Of a stretch of DNA of 64,000 nt, positions 11,968-22,529 are shown piece by piece. The DNA comes from Trichobilharzia regenti (Eukaryota; Platyhelminthes; Trematoda; Strigeidida; Schistosomatidae), in NCBI GenBank assembly GCA_944472135.2, contig OX235267.1:39463312-39527311 (forward strand), read 5' to 3'. The notes under the pieces are model-generated. The model made no database searches. It saw only the letters and a list, made by a program, of their open reading frames with translations, and was not told the origin of the DNA. A program made the position numbers and the translations under genes. Position 1 is the first letter of the stretch. Each line of letters opens with the position of its first letter.

Positions 11968-12196
11968 TCTGTTTTCTCCAATTCTCTGCCATCCTCATTA
12001 GCTTAGCCCACATTTGTTCATAATGTGACATCTCCACCTCCAACTCACACGATCCCCTCAATGTTACTCTCGTACTAACGACTTACTCGTCACTTCCCAT
12101 TAAAATTCCAATCGATACATGGCCTGCATTTTATACGATATCATTTGGCAGCCTCCTCAACATATGCCCTATCCGTCTCCATTTTATCCTACATAT
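11968..12196 (-). pseudogene. RTE-type LINE 3' portion (split by a SINE)
   Basis: On the minus strand this matches the last part of the RTE frame (the complement of the MAENR and WRRxCEEEM regions) in a diverged subfamily. It continues at 12394-12720 beyond an inserted SINE. No open frame remains. Confidence 0.6.
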
Positions 12197-12393
12197 TTTT
12201 TTTTTTTTTTTTTATGGTTACAGCTTGATTCCACACCGTATTTTTGGTACAAGTGTGGAATTTTCAGCGTGGATATCGGTAGCCCAAAATTCGCAGGCCA
12301 ACCATAGATATCAGGTGTGCGTCGGCGAGGGCTCGAACCCCGGACCATGTGCATGGTTGGCGAGAGTCCTAACCACTGTGCCACCGACGCACA
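12192..12393 (-). mobile_element. tRNA-derived SINE, family C, poly(A)-tailed
   Basis: On the minus strand: the tRNA-like head at 12393-12310 (GGTGGCACAGTGGTTAGGAC as A box, GGGTTCGAGCCC as B box), a body with GATATCTATGGTTGG and ACGGTGTGGAATCAAGCTG, then an A-rich tail read as T18 at 12200-12217. It interrupts an RTE fragment and is therefore younger than it. Related copies are at 23919-24112, 45690-45897 and 55347-55470. Confidence 0.85.
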
Positions 12394-12720
12394 GGAGGTT
12401 TTTTAGTTGGTTTATTCCCACAGTTTCTTGTTACTTATACTTTCCGGTCATTTGATCTATAGCATGGAGTCAGAGAAGGGGGAAGCTGTTGATAAAAGTC
12501 CCCAACAGCCTTCCAGAAATGCTCTTCATGAAGCGCTGGCCAAGTTTCGTAACCGTATAGAAGCAGTGACTGACTGACTGACTTCACATTTGTGTACAAA
12601 TCTAAACTTTGTTCTTTATGCTGGCGGGCTGAGTGCAGAAGAATTCCAAACGGGTTTCAGGTTGATGAAGACCTATCTTGCCTTTTCGATCCTAGCTGGA
12701 TGACTGCCTCTCACATCCGC
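12394..12720 (-). pseudogene. RTE-type LINE, continuation of the split copy
   Basis: The part upstream in element order of 11968-12196. It contains the complement of the TFIN..LRSILK-like region and the KIRxLNTNVKS-like region with a duplicated GACTGACTGACTGAC. Belongs to the diverged RTE subfamily also seen at 22100-22485 and 52040-52990. Confidence 0.6.
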
Positions 12721-12864
12721 ATCACATAATGATGAATAACGTAAATCAAGAACAAGAAATAGGGATCTGGGGAGTTGATGAACCACACAGATGGATGTTT
12801 AAAGTGGAAAATGAACCGAAAAAGCAAAAATTCTATACATTTATTCGCCTTAACGAATTTGAAC

Positions 12865-12937
12865 AAAGCCAGAACTATAGTTTCAGCAGAATAAATTGGT
12901 ACCATTTTTTATTCCACTGCCTTCTCGTCAGCTGCTC
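12865..12937 (-). ncRNA. Hammerhead ribozyme motif in PLE tail (sense copy)
   Basis: Read on the minus strand: GAGCAG, the catalytic box CTGACGA (fits CUGANGA), a long helix II arm with GAATAAA pairing to TTTATTC, then GAAAC and a short CTATAG helix III, then the 3' strand of helix I (TTCTGGCTTTG, imperfect). The orientation matches the coding sense of the PLE remnant. Hammerheads in PLE terminal repeats are an established finding. Self-cleavage here is inferred, not shown. Confidence 0.65.
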
Positions 12938-13256
12938 ACATGGCGAAGACATTAAATATAACTACAAAAACAATTTTGACATACTTGCACAGAGTTCATT
13001 TTAAACAAAAATCAATCGATCAACATACGCATGCACTAAAAATGTATACATGTATAAATATGCAATATTAAACATTATTCCGAACAGTAATAATCATACA
13101 AAATGGAAAATTTTCAGCACTACGCATTTAGATGAAAGAGAGATGAAAATATTCAGTTACCAGGGCAAAGAAAGACTGATAACTGCTTATTTCTGGACGC
13201 ATAAATCAGGTTTCAGGCGCTTGATGGAACTGGCTTCAGCAAACTTAAGGAGAATT

Positions 13257-13481
13257 GAGCTCTTTTGCCTTTTCATAATTTTGAACGACTTTTCAACGTC
13301 CACCTCACGACCCGTGTCAAGGAGATACCTGGAGATGGCACTGTTTAAAGCATTTGTTCCCTTTAGACATAAGCTCTTTGATACATGTTCAGAAAATCAT
13401 AAATATGCCGTTTTTTCTATCCTTCCAATGTAACTGCTCCCGCATGTTAACTCGAACTGTATATACAAATTTACATGTATT
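13257..13481 (-). pseudogene. GIY-YIG endonuclease domain remnant of PLE
   Basis: The centre of the inverted repeat reads SSYIGRIEKT, an interruption by TGA, an SEHVSKSL stretch, then NSAISRYLLDTGREVDVEKS. This matches the pattern C-x-YIGRTxR...EH...HLxDTGHxVD of PLE GIY-YIG nucleases. The Tyr-Ile-Gly part of the second half-motif is present; the first GIY half is outside the truncated fragment. Confidence 0.7.
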
Positions 13482-13800
13482 AATTCTCCTTAAGTTTGCT
13501 GAAGCCAGTTCCATCAAGCGCCTGAAACCTGATTTATGCGTCCAGAAATAAGCAGTTATCAGTCTTTCTTTGCCCTGGTAACTGAATATTTTCATCTCTC
13601 TTTCATCTAAATGCGTAGTGCTGAAAATTTTCCATTTTGTATGATTATTACTGTTCGGAATAATGTTTAATATTGCATATTTATATATGTATATATGTTT
13701 AGTGCACGCGTATATTAATCGATTGATTTTTGTTTAAAATGAACTTCATGCCAGTATGCTAAAATTGTTTCTGTAGTTATAGTTAATGTCTTCGCCATGT

Positions 13801-13872
13801 GAGCAGCTGACGAGAAGGCAGTGGAATAAAAAATGGTACCAATTTATTCTGCTGAAACTATAGTTCTTGCTC
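13801..13872 (+). ncRNA. Hammerhead ribozyme motif, best-preserved copy
   Basis: Order on the plus strand: helix I 5' strand GAGCAG (13801-13806); conserved box CTGACGA (13807-13813); helix II with GAATAAA near 13824 pairing TTTATTC near 13843 around a loop; GAAA (13854-13857); short palindromic helix III around CTATAG (13858-13863); then TTC, and helix I 3' strand TTGCTC (13867-13872), where TGCTC pairs GAGCA. All catalytic boxes are present. The cleavage triplet is GTT or TTC, depending on how helix III is drawn. It is the inverted-arm copy of 12865-12937. Confidence 0.7.
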
Positions 13873-13881
13873 TGTTCAAAA

Positions 13882-14445
13882 AGATGTTTTTCTTTATCGG
13901 TAATTTCTAACAAGTTTATAAGTAATTAAAACATTACCGTTACTCTTTTAGCACATTTTATGGCAGTCAGTAGTGGGTGGGTAATTTGAAATATATTCTG
14001 TTGCCTTCACAATGGAAAATGCTATCAAGAGGTTTCATAAGAAGCACAGACTGAAACAATTATAATCATGCACTAATCAAAACTGATTTTTCAATAGTTA
14101 CGGGTGTTTTATTTTATTATAGGTTAATTATCCATTTGAAGAAGTGAACAGTTGTCAGCAAGAATCGATTATCAATCACTGCCCTCCTCTCGCCTTCCCT
14201 CCAAACCTAATGTAGGCTTATAAAGATATAGAAAAAAACAAAACAAATAATGTCAAGGTGAACTGTCATTTCTTGTTGAATGATTTGTGAAATGGAGAAA
14301 GAAACAAAAATGTCCAAAATAAGTAAATTCATAATAAAAGACTTTTTCCTTAAAGTATATTAGGAAATGTCTTCAGCATGTCATTCAGCATTGCACTTCG
14401 TTCAAGCTTAGATAAGTTAAGTAATTGATCGAGGGAATATATATG
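13882..14445. other. no gene recognised
   Basis: AT-rich spacer between PLE copies. Confidence 0.5.
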
Positions 14446-14647
14446 TAGGTGCAGAGCCAGCTACATTGGGTGTACAATTAGGCAGGTTCATCATCGTATT
14501 TCCGAACATCATCCAACACGGTTAAGGGCAAGGGATAAATAAGATCTATTCGTAGCTCTATTTTAGAACACCTTGTAGATAGTGAACATAAGATTGACGT
14601 TAATACAGCACATTTAATATCATTTATCGCATATCACATAGCACATG
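14446..14647 (+). pseudogene. Second-lineage PLE GIY-YIG fragment
   Basis: The frame reads CRASYIGCTIRQVHHRISEH near 14454-14510, the second half of a GIY-YIG motif with its conserved Arg and EH pair. A decayed HLVDSEHKIDVNTAHL-like stretch follows. It resembles the lineage at 7346-8340. Joined directly to a fragment of the other PLE lineage. Confidence 0.65.
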
Positions 14648-14853
14648 TCAAACTACCAGATTAGGGGTAATCAGATTGTCGGAACATAAGAATTTAGCTA
14701 ATGTAATAATGGTTGACCCCGAGAAGATAAGTAATTTAGAAACAAGCTCAGCTACCGCACTTCACGCCTTGACACACAACCACACAATAGGTTGGGAGAG
14801 GGTTGAAATTCTAAGAATTAATATAGGTAGGTGGAGAGAGGGGTTGATTACTG
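14648..14853 (+). pseudogene. YVDD-lineage PLE GIY-YIG C-terminus
   Basis: Reads a QTTRLGVIRLSEHKNL segment and then ISNLETSSATALHALTHNH and INIGRWREGLITE, matching 63190-63318 and the decayed readings at 33840-33950 and 4150-4280. It ends at 14853 where the strand of the PLE flips. Confidence 0.7.
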
Positions 14854-15545
14854 AATTATTATTATTATCACTATCACTACTAACATTATTTATTTTATTT
14901 TTACATTTCCTTACATATTTCCTGACTTATTTATCAGGGTAATTATTAAGTTTCAAAGCTTCTCCTATATGTGTATCACTTCCTGTCTTAGATTTTCCTT
15001 GGTACTACTTAGTTTTTGGGCTCTGTCACTGAAACATTCCACCAATCCTATTTTTACTGACACAGGATGGGATGAACGGAAGTCCAAATATCTGTTTGAA
15101 TGTGTGGATTTCCTGTAAACACACACTAGTGTGTTTAACTTCCCATCTTCTTTCCTTTATACGCTGCAATCTAACATTGGAAGCTCCTCCGCTTCCTGAC
15201 ATTCCAAATCATAAGTGAATTAAATTACCTCTAACTTTGAGTTGATGTTTCCGAAATATCTATCTATATATTGTGTTCTAAGTATAGTGAATGTGTCATC
15301 TACATACCTCCACCATACTTTTGGGGCGGGTGTGAACGTTTCAATCGCTATGTTTTCCCACCTATCCGTGAATATATCTGCTACAACCGGGGATATTGGT
15401 GAATCCATGGCAATCCCTTAGTTTGTTTGTATATTTTCCCTTGGAATTTAAATACTGTGGAATTCAGGCATAGATGCACTCCCAGCATCATGTCTTCAAG
15501 TGGTGCTTTTGTCCTAAGTTCGAGTTCTTGGGCAGAAATAAGTTT
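14854..15545 (-). pseudogene. YVDD-lineage PLE: RT palm and linker
   Basis: A minus-strand counterpart of 6080-6800: motif C YVDDTF (near 15315), the thumb, and the (AAT)n-coded Asn-rich linker, which lies exactly at the junction with the plus-strand fragment. The methionine-starting frame 15220-15408 carries SPISPVVADIF and WWRYVDDTF. It lacks its own GIY-YIG. Confidence 0.8.
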
Positions 15546-15605
15546 AGTAATATTAATAATACTGTTTCACCGTGTGATACATCTAATAAACAAACTAATA
15601 TGGAA
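15546..15605 (+). repeat. Inverted PLE tail cap
   Basis: Contains TACTGTTTCACCGTGTGATA and AACAAACTAATATGGAA, matching the inverted tail at 6880-6937 and the complement of the true tail at 5385-5440. It abuts the truncated RT end, as in the copies at 5385-6937 and 62040-63318. Confidence 0.7.
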
Positions 15606-16500
15606 GAACATAGATGCTGTTATCAAGATCATTGTCCTTGGTAATAGAAAATTTCCTCGGCTTTCTTTTAAACATCACTTTCAATTCATCTAATGAATAA
15701 TTTTTAACAGCCCTACTATCATTCAAAATGTGACTTAGTTACTCGTAAAGCACTAAGCGCTTATTGTCTGTCTAATACAACTTCAACTCCCTAGAAAGGC
15801 AGCTGTTTGCCACTATGATGATTACTGGTTATTCTTCAGTTTTAGACGGTTTTTTTAAAAAAAAAAGAAAATCACTTCCTACTGAACTGTAGTCATTTTT
15901 TCACTATTACTCGCATTATATATATATGTGTGTCATTTTACATGACCAGTCAGTCAACATCCCATGATACATCCGACCAACTGAGATAAAATAACCCGTG
16001 CATTTTTAACCATCTCTCTCTCTCTCCTCAGTTATGCAATCACTGATGACAGACAATAAGCAAAATAAAAGGGAGACTTGCACTGATGAAACACATTTTC
16101 GAAAGCTCTGTCCAACAAAATTTTATTTCAAATGTCTAAAATGCAGAAAAAATTGTGGAAGTCTGATGATTTTATATGTAAAGGCGTTTTTATTTTGCTT
16201 TTTGTCTATCAAACACCCATTTTTTTTATTGTAAAAATGATGCCTTATAAAAATTGAAATGACTGACTGAATATTTATGAAGCTTGACTGTGCTTAAAAA
16301 AGGAGTATTTCGATGTGAGTTTCAGTGTATGGTGTATTTACATGTTAGCAATTCTCCAGATAATTCTAGGCTAAATAAAGGCTATTTCGATTTTTACAGG
16401 TGTCAGATATGATAATCCTTCATCTCACGATGAATTCAATTAATATATACTCGTTATATTGGTGTAGTTGTGTTCTATGAGCTGTTGATGGTGTAGTCGT
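15606..16500. other. no gene recognised
   Basis: AT-rich spacer with a short CT-repeat at 16013-16026. No coding or repeat assignment. Confidence 0.5.
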
Positions 16501-17480
16501 AATCAATAATAATAACTTGCTTTATTCCAAAACAGTACATGTGATACAGAATGGAATTCTTAGCATTTCACTACAGTATTGCATCCATTTGCTAAGTAGA
16601 GTTTGTAAGGAAGAGAGAAACAAAACAGCACATAACAAAAAAAGGAAAAGAAAGAAAGAAAAAAACGTTGTACGTATAAATGATATCAGTTGGAAAGACA
16701 AAATCCAGTTGTTCTACTGACTAATTAATAAGTTAAAAGTTTCACGCCTAATGCTTTCTTTATCGCACAGAACACGAGCTAAGTAGGTTACGGTTGAGTT
16801 TTTGTACTTATTAGTGCGAGCATACAGTTTTCTATACAGGCTTCTGGTTTTGCCTGATGTGATAGAAGGGGAGAGTTTTGAATGAAGAGGGTGGTGTGAG
16901 TTATGCGAGTAGAATGGATTTAGCCCATTTTTCATATGAGTCTAAGTGCCTGTCAACCAGAATATTAACAAGCTGGTTAAGTGGCACAATGCTTAACTTG
17001 CTGACAACCTTTAACATCCTGCGTAATAGGATATAATCTTTCTTCAGTAGCCCTGGAAAAACTAAGGGGCAACAATAGAGAATAATAGGCAGGATGCAAG
17101 AGTTAACGAATCGTAAGAGTAAGGGTTGGGTTAAAGCAGAATGTCTTAACTTCTTGATGTAGAAGGTAAGACGGAATATTTTCTTAGAAATCATCAAGAT
17201 ATGAGACGACCAGGAAAGATCACCAGATAGAAGGACTTCAAGATATTAAATTTTCGGCTTGGTTTCTATTTCAGTGTCACCTGTGTTGCACACCTGGTGA
17301 GTGCTAACCAGTTTGTTTAGGTCAGATTTATGGCTTAAGGTGAAATTGACTGCTTGGCATGTAGAGGGATTTAAGGTTAGACCGTTTTCCTTGGACCATT
17401 GGCTGATTTCTGATAAAAAGTTATTTAGTTTGCAGCAGTGACTTACGGTCTTGATGTGGCAGCTTTTTCGAATTTTTTGG
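16501..17480 (-). pseudogene. CR1/jockey-like LINE, RT C-terminal half and 3' UTR
   Basis: Read on the minus strand from about 17460 it gives SEISQWSKENGLTLNPST (typical of the region after the catalytic box), a broken SGDLSWSSHI stretch, then an open 98-codon frame (16901-17197) with RFVNSCILPIILYCCPLVFP, and a further frame (16714-16935) with TYLARVLCDKE. A 3' UTR of about 200 bp follows and ends in a short ATT repeat at 16505. One or two frameshifts separate the frames. The RT catalytic box itself is missing. Clade assignment is tentative. Confidence 0.7.
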
Positions 17481-18806
17481 CCAGCTATTCAGGTATTTAC
17501 ATAATCGAAAAAATCGACTTGTTATCGTCTGGAAATATGAAACTAATTCTTGTATTCTGATGTTTTTTATAAACGCAGCCTCCATGATTTACTCACACAC
17601 TGAAAAAATACCACAATCTCAACAAAAAGACAGTTACTTGAGATGAAATCCATAGTACTATTCAACAGTATTATATGTTCGAACCTCCTACTTATTTTGT
17701 TAATCCTATGTCCTTAATCCGCAGTTTGTACAAACTGACGACTTTTCTAGGAATTATAATCTTATTATGTCTTTTCTACCCGGTCTTCCTGATTATTACA
17801 CACTGTAATTTTATTAACCTGACCTCTGACTGGAAATAATTCTGGAACTTTCTCACACATTCAATAATAAAAACACGAATAAGTAGGCGGGAAATAGCAA
17901 TTATGCTCGATTTGTCTAGCCTTGTTTCCTTGTGATGTGCAGAAGTTGACAGAGTAAAATATCGATCAAAATGAGGGGAAATATCAGGATGGATTTAAAG
18001 AGAAAAGAGTATCAGCTATACAGAATCTTAAGAAAAACCTTAATTTGTTGTGCTCTGGAAATTTTTATGAGAGCTGACATTTAGCAGATTGAGAGCTCAA
18101 ATTCCAGTTTAGAACAGTCAAGGTTTAAATGAGCAACAGTTTTGGTTGATTGGCCTTCTGTTCTATACTAGTTATGACTTCATTATTTGCAGGATAAAGA
18201 TTCTTTTAATCACCCCTTAAAGATGCTGAAACTTAACCTTGAATTTCAGAGTGACACCAAAGCAGAACTTCTTCGTAGATGGCTTTCGAAGTCTGCCAGT
18301 AGAACATACTTCGGGGCCGCCAGTTTACGAGTAACATTTTCCTGCAAGGAACTATTCAACCAGCACACACCAATTGACTTGCCCATGTATAGCCGAGAAC
18401 ATTGGCTTAACCATGCGTCTGCTTGAAAAATGCGCTCAGCACGGTAAGCGAGGGGGAAAGTAAAGGTGCATGCAGTTCGGTAACAGAACATCTGGTGAAT
18501 TCTGGACATTCAGCTGCTTTTGAAAAGTCATTCATAGTCGCATAAAACATCCGATCAAACCTATTAAGGGGAGTAAAATCAGGGCAACTGGTAATAGCTG
18601 AGGCACTGACGATCCAAAACTCAAGCCCGCTTTATGTGTTTAAAAGAGATACATCCAACCGTTGTCCCTGTATTGACCAATATGTAAATTCAGTCTCCCT
18701 ACAATGGCTAACTCTGTGGTGGTGTGGTGTGATAAAGACAGTGTGTACCAACGGAACATGATTCTAACATATTCCCACAGTTCAGTACAGCGTCAGCAAC
18801 AGAATA

Positions 18807-18837
<31 letters not shown>

Positions 18838-19048
18838 TGGACATTCGATTAGATGTCTGCGTTACAGTACTTTTCCCACAGTTCATTGATGTGTTAGCAA
18901 CCGAATACTATGTATAACTGAACATTCTGTTTCATGTCTTTTAATGTAAACCGGAATCACGCGCTCAGTGATTGGCTAACGAATATTAACTGTAGATTCA
19001 TATACAGTGGTTTGATTCATGAAAAATATATATCTTTACTGGAAGGAG
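17481..19048. other. no gene recognised; weak repeats, (TA)n at 18805
   Basis: 17700-17890 resembles 32860-33000 (shared GACTRGAARTWATTCTGGAAC and TTTCTCACAC), an unnamed dispersed repeat. 18760-18925 contains two imperfect copies of a segment with TTCCCACAGTTCA. The frame 18187-18426 has no recognised domain. Confidence 0.4.
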
Positions 19049-19186
19049 AATTTCATGATGAGCTGACGTCAGTAAGAGAACCACTGGAAAACCTGAGAGT
19101 ACTGAACAGTTGTTTCCTCAGCCTATTTTGGGACTCAGGGCTCAGGGCCTTCTGGTTACAAGGCGAGCGCGTAGACCATTAGATTG
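19049..19186 (-). mobile_element. Hammerhead SINE, family B (minus)
   Basis: The tail (GATGAGCTGACGTCAG complement), the hammerhead segment near 19095-19150 and the tRNA-like head near 19180 read on the minus strand. It abuts a plus-strand copy head to head at 19187. Confidence 0.7.
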
Positions 19187-19320
19187 GGTCCCAGTGGTTC
19201 AGTTGTCTACGAGCTCTTTAGACTTGTAACCAGAAGGTCCTGGGTTTGAAACCTAGTGGTGGGTGTGAGATCAATGAAGATCAGGGCTAGCACTGGTCAG
19301 CTGGTCTGTTCTATTGTGAA
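19187..19320 (+). mobile_element. Hammerhead SINE, family B (plus, truncated)
   Basis: The tRNA-like head (TGGTTCAGTTGTCTACGAGC, then GGGTTTGAAACC) begins right at the end of the minus copy. The ribozyme part is degenerate. A third, decayed minus copy follows at about 19330-19445. Confidence 0.65.
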
Positions 19321-19329
19321 ACTGTTCGT

Positions 19330-19445
19330 AAGTGCGCACTCACCGACCTCACTCCAAGGACCGGACTCCAGACCTTCAGGTTACGAAACTAAGCTTGTTA
19401 ATCACTTAGCCACTTGGAATCGGATTCAATGGTCTCTGATTTCTC
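19330..19445 (-). mobile_element. Hammerhead SINE, family B head (decayed)
   Basis: The complement of the tRNA-like head (TTCAGGTTACGAAACTAAGC, then CACTTGGAATCGGATT) can be read. The rest is unclear. Confidence 0.45.
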
Positions 19446-20019
19446 ACTTTTTGAAGTCGTGATATAACCGTACCACACTTCACCCTAATAGTCACGACTT
19501 CTCACTAAGGCTGTAGAACACCCATACAGTAGGCATCAGTGAGCTGGAGATTTAGACTTAGACTGTGGCATTTGTGGTTATTTGATCTTATTTGATTTCA
19601 ACTGTTTGGTTTTTCTTTTTACTTCTAAGCCATATGGATCTCACTTCTCACTTATAGTAAACAGTACTTTTTTTCAAAATTTAGTTTTTTTTAAGGCATC
19701 TTTTGTTTTCCCTTTACAAAGAAAAGGCTTGATCCGTGTGTTCAAATCATGAAATGAGTTGGAAGCGTTTTAGCGTCATCTGGTCACGAAAATCCATCCA
19801 GAAGTTTGAAAATATTATGTATTTGACTCATCAGGGAAATAAACAACAATAATGTGTGTCATCAACAAACTATACAAGCGTGTGTGTGCATGAGAATAGC
19901 TGATAGTATAAAAACACACATATCCGACTATTCGGAGAGCATCCGTGATTACAGTCAAAGGAGTTTCATTTCAGTGAATAAACCCTATAGATCCATTTTT
20001 TTAACGGCAATGAATATTG
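19446..20019. other. no gene recognised
   Basis: T-rich and A-rich spacer. Confidence 0.4.
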
Positions 20020-20178
20020 CATTTCATCATGAGCTGATATCGGTTGAAGAACCATTGGAAAACCAGCTCAGAGTACTGAATAACCGTTTCGTCCTAGTTT
20101 GGGGTTCTTCAGCAAAACAAGTCCACCACCAGGGTTCGAACCCAGGACCTTCCAGGCAACGGGATCCAATCCAGTGAC
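20020..20178 (-). mobile_element. Hammerhead SINE, family B (minus)
   Basis: The tail, ribozyme segment and tRNA-like head (B box complement GGGTTCGAACCC near 20132) read on the minus strand. It is the left member of a head-to-head pair with 20255-20535. Confidence 0.75.
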
Positions 20179-20254
20179 AAGTACACAAATTTCAACTTCT
20201 GCCAGTTCACAATATATAGCGTGACCATTAGCCATTGTCATTGGCTGCAGGACG

Positions 20255-20535
20255 AAGTTGCATGAAGTTCTCAAGAGAAGTCGTGGCCAGTGGATGACAG
20301 CAGGTAAAATATGAGGACAAATATTCGCCGATGAAACTGGCTACTGGTTGCACTATATCTTGAAATGGTAGAAGTTGGAATTCATGGGCTAGCCAATGGA
20401 ATATCCTGACTTCCAACCCTGGTGATAGGCTCTCAGTGTTGAAGAGTCCAAAGCTGGGACGAAACAGCTGTCCAGTACTCCAGTTGGTTTTCCAATGGTT
20501 CTCTAACTGATATCTGATATTTACAAGATGAAAAA
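20255..20535 (+). mobile_element. Hammerhead SINE, family B (plus, internal deletion)
   Basis: Starts in the 5' non-tRNA part of the unit (AGTCGTGGCCAGTGGATG), keeps a trimmed head, and has GACGAAACAGCTGTCCAGTA, the 3' half of the hammerhead. The tail follows. Confidence 0.65.
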
Positions 20536-20545
20536 AGGAGGACTG

Positions 20546-21496
20546 AATAAAGAAACTTCTTTTCGGTAAATTCCTCATCTGGCTCTTTCTACAGTTATAA
20601 ATGCAAGTTATATATATATCTGTAAAATAATTGTTATTTATAGAAGTCATTTTTTTTAATTTAAATAATAATGAGTTGTTGAAATCAATATAATAAAAAT
20701 TGAAATGCATGTGTAAAGGATAATTAGCATAAAAATATCCTACTAAATTGATTATCAAATGTAATTAGAAAGAAAATTTATGCGCCAATTTAAAGTAGTT
20801 GAAACATCGACGGACAAGATAGGGGAAAACTATTGGACACATGAGTCTGACTCATTTGGATGGATCCCAATGGTTGATAACTCTATGGTAAAGACAAACG
20901 CGTACAGTGAAATTAAAAATTTCTTGGATTATCAAAGATAACTTTTGAAATCCCAGGCAAAAACAGAACTGTAATGAATTGACTTTACCTGTCCCTTGTT
21001 CGACGATGCAGAAGAAAAGGCTCAGAAATCTCGCGGTGAACATGTCTAATTGTATGCCTAATAAAACTTACTGACTAAAGGAGTAGTCAAACTGATAGAT
21101 ATATACACAAAGAGGTGGAGAATTTAGGTAGTTCGTCCTTAACTCGTGAATGTTGAATTGGAGTGTTTGTTAAGAGACGGTGAAGTTCAACTGTACTGAA
21201 TAATCGTTCTACCGAATTCTTAAAGCTTTGTGTTATTATTTGACTGATGTTATCACCAAGATATATTAGTTTCAAGAACAAGATCTCCTGGGTGGCTGCT
21301 GATATATTACCTTACCCTTGATATAAATTCATTTTCTTCTATTTAAGCACCTGTGGATATCCATTTTCACTAAACAATTATCTAATAATCTTGAGTTTCT
21401 TGTCACCAGGGCAGTTATTTGGAATAAACACTATTAGACTGCATTTATATTTCAGTGGAATGAAGCTCAGAAAATGAGTGTACTGACCAGCTGATG
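20546..21496. other. no gene recognised
   Basis: AT-rich spacer. Open frames here lack recognisable domains. Confidence 0.4.
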
Positions 21497-22055
21497 TATT
21501 ATTATTATTGTATCCTTTAGTTCCTAGAGGAACATAGGGCTTCAGCTGCGCACCTCCATTGCCTTCTGTTTTCTGACAACTTTTTCACCCCGCTCCAGGT
21601 CTGTCCACATGCTTTCATCTCCTCTTCGCATGACCTCCTCCAAGTCACCCTCACACTGACGACCAACTCGCCGCTTCCCTTTCGGGTTCCACTCGAGCGA
21701 TGGCTTGTTTAGTGATGCCACTTGCTGGTTTCCTCAGAGTATGGCCAGTCCATCTCCATTTCTTTCTACCTATTTGTTTCACAATCGGTTTCTGATTGGT
21801 TCGCTCCCAGAGATCCCTGCCGCTGATCTTTTCTGTCTGACCATCTGATCTTGAGTAGCACTGAGCAAAGACAGCTGTTAATGAAGGTCTGAAGTTTGTT
21901 TGAGATGCTTTTTATGAGGCGCAGGGCAAGTCTCTGATCCATATGGAAGCACTGACTGACTTTACATTGGAGTTGAAAATCCGGATCTTATTTTTGACAC
22001 TGAATGCTGTTGACCTCCACACAGATTTGAGAGTAATGAAAGCTTGCTATTCTTT
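21497..22055 (-). pseudogene. 5'-truncated RTE-type LINE, close to the intact copy
   Basis: The 3' end (21500-21545) matches the intact RTE's end at 41756-41810 almost base for base, including the ATT-rich tail and GTATCCTTTAGTTCCTAGAG. It runs back to the FNSNVKS and TLKS regions and stops at 22055. Small insertions give frame breaks. The high similarity points to a recent offspring of the same lineage as 41756-44928. Confidence 0.9.
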
Positions 22056-22099
22056 ATTTTCTCCTCTGGCTAACCAAGCTGGGCAGTGTTCCAGGATAC

Positions 22100-22485
22100 G
22101 TTTGTGGACTTGACGTTGCGTACGGCCGATATACTATGCTCCACACGAGCAAGTAAATATAGAACTGACTGATTTGACATTGGTGTTGAAAATTCGAATT
22201 TCGTTCTTTATTGTGAGTGAAGTTCCAACTTGCCTTTTCTGACTTTCTCCTGCTTTAACATCCTCATCCTTGCGGATTGCCTCTATTTGAAACGATTCTT
22301 CCTAGATGAGTGAAGGAATTGAGCTCCTTCAAATTTCTTCCACTCATAGTAATTAGTGCTTGTTATCACTGTTGGTTGGTGGGTTGATTATCTTCATCAA
22401 CTTCATCTCTCCTATATCTACTTGAATTCCTGTCTTTGCCTCTGAAGCCTTCTTTTGCACTCAGGATGAATAACAATAATAACAT
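22100..22485 (-). pseudogene. RTE-type LINE fragment, diverged subfamily
   Basis: On the minus strand it covers the segment from the AEEAS region through the KELSSFTHL-like strand to the IRNFNTNVKS-like region. Its sequence is clearly different from the neighbour at 21497-22055 and closer to 52500-52830 and 12580-12720. Confidence 0.6.
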
Positions 22486-22529
22486 AGACCATTTCATACT
22501 AGGTGGAAATATGCTTTTAAATCTACTCG

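Larger units (their letters stand above)
12858..13881 (-). mobile_element. PLE remnant with 399-bp inverted arms bearing hammerheads
   Basis: The arms 12858-13256 and 13482-13881 are near-perfect inverted copies separated by a 225-bp centre. Reading the minus strand, the centre encodes the end of a GIY-YIG domain (GSSYIGRIEKT near 13430, then an EVDVEKSFKIM stretch). The reading runs on into the left arm and stops near 13190, so the left arm is the natural 3' end and tail. The right arm is an inverted copy of that 3' end placed at the truncated 5' side. One in-frame stop (after EKTAYL) marks it as dead. Both arms carry the hammerhead described separately. Confidence 0.85.

Noticed and set aside
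18187..18426. 79-codon frame with overlapping antisense frame 18246-18509
   Set aside because: No family resemblance, no repeat copy in the window, no splice or promoter evidence.
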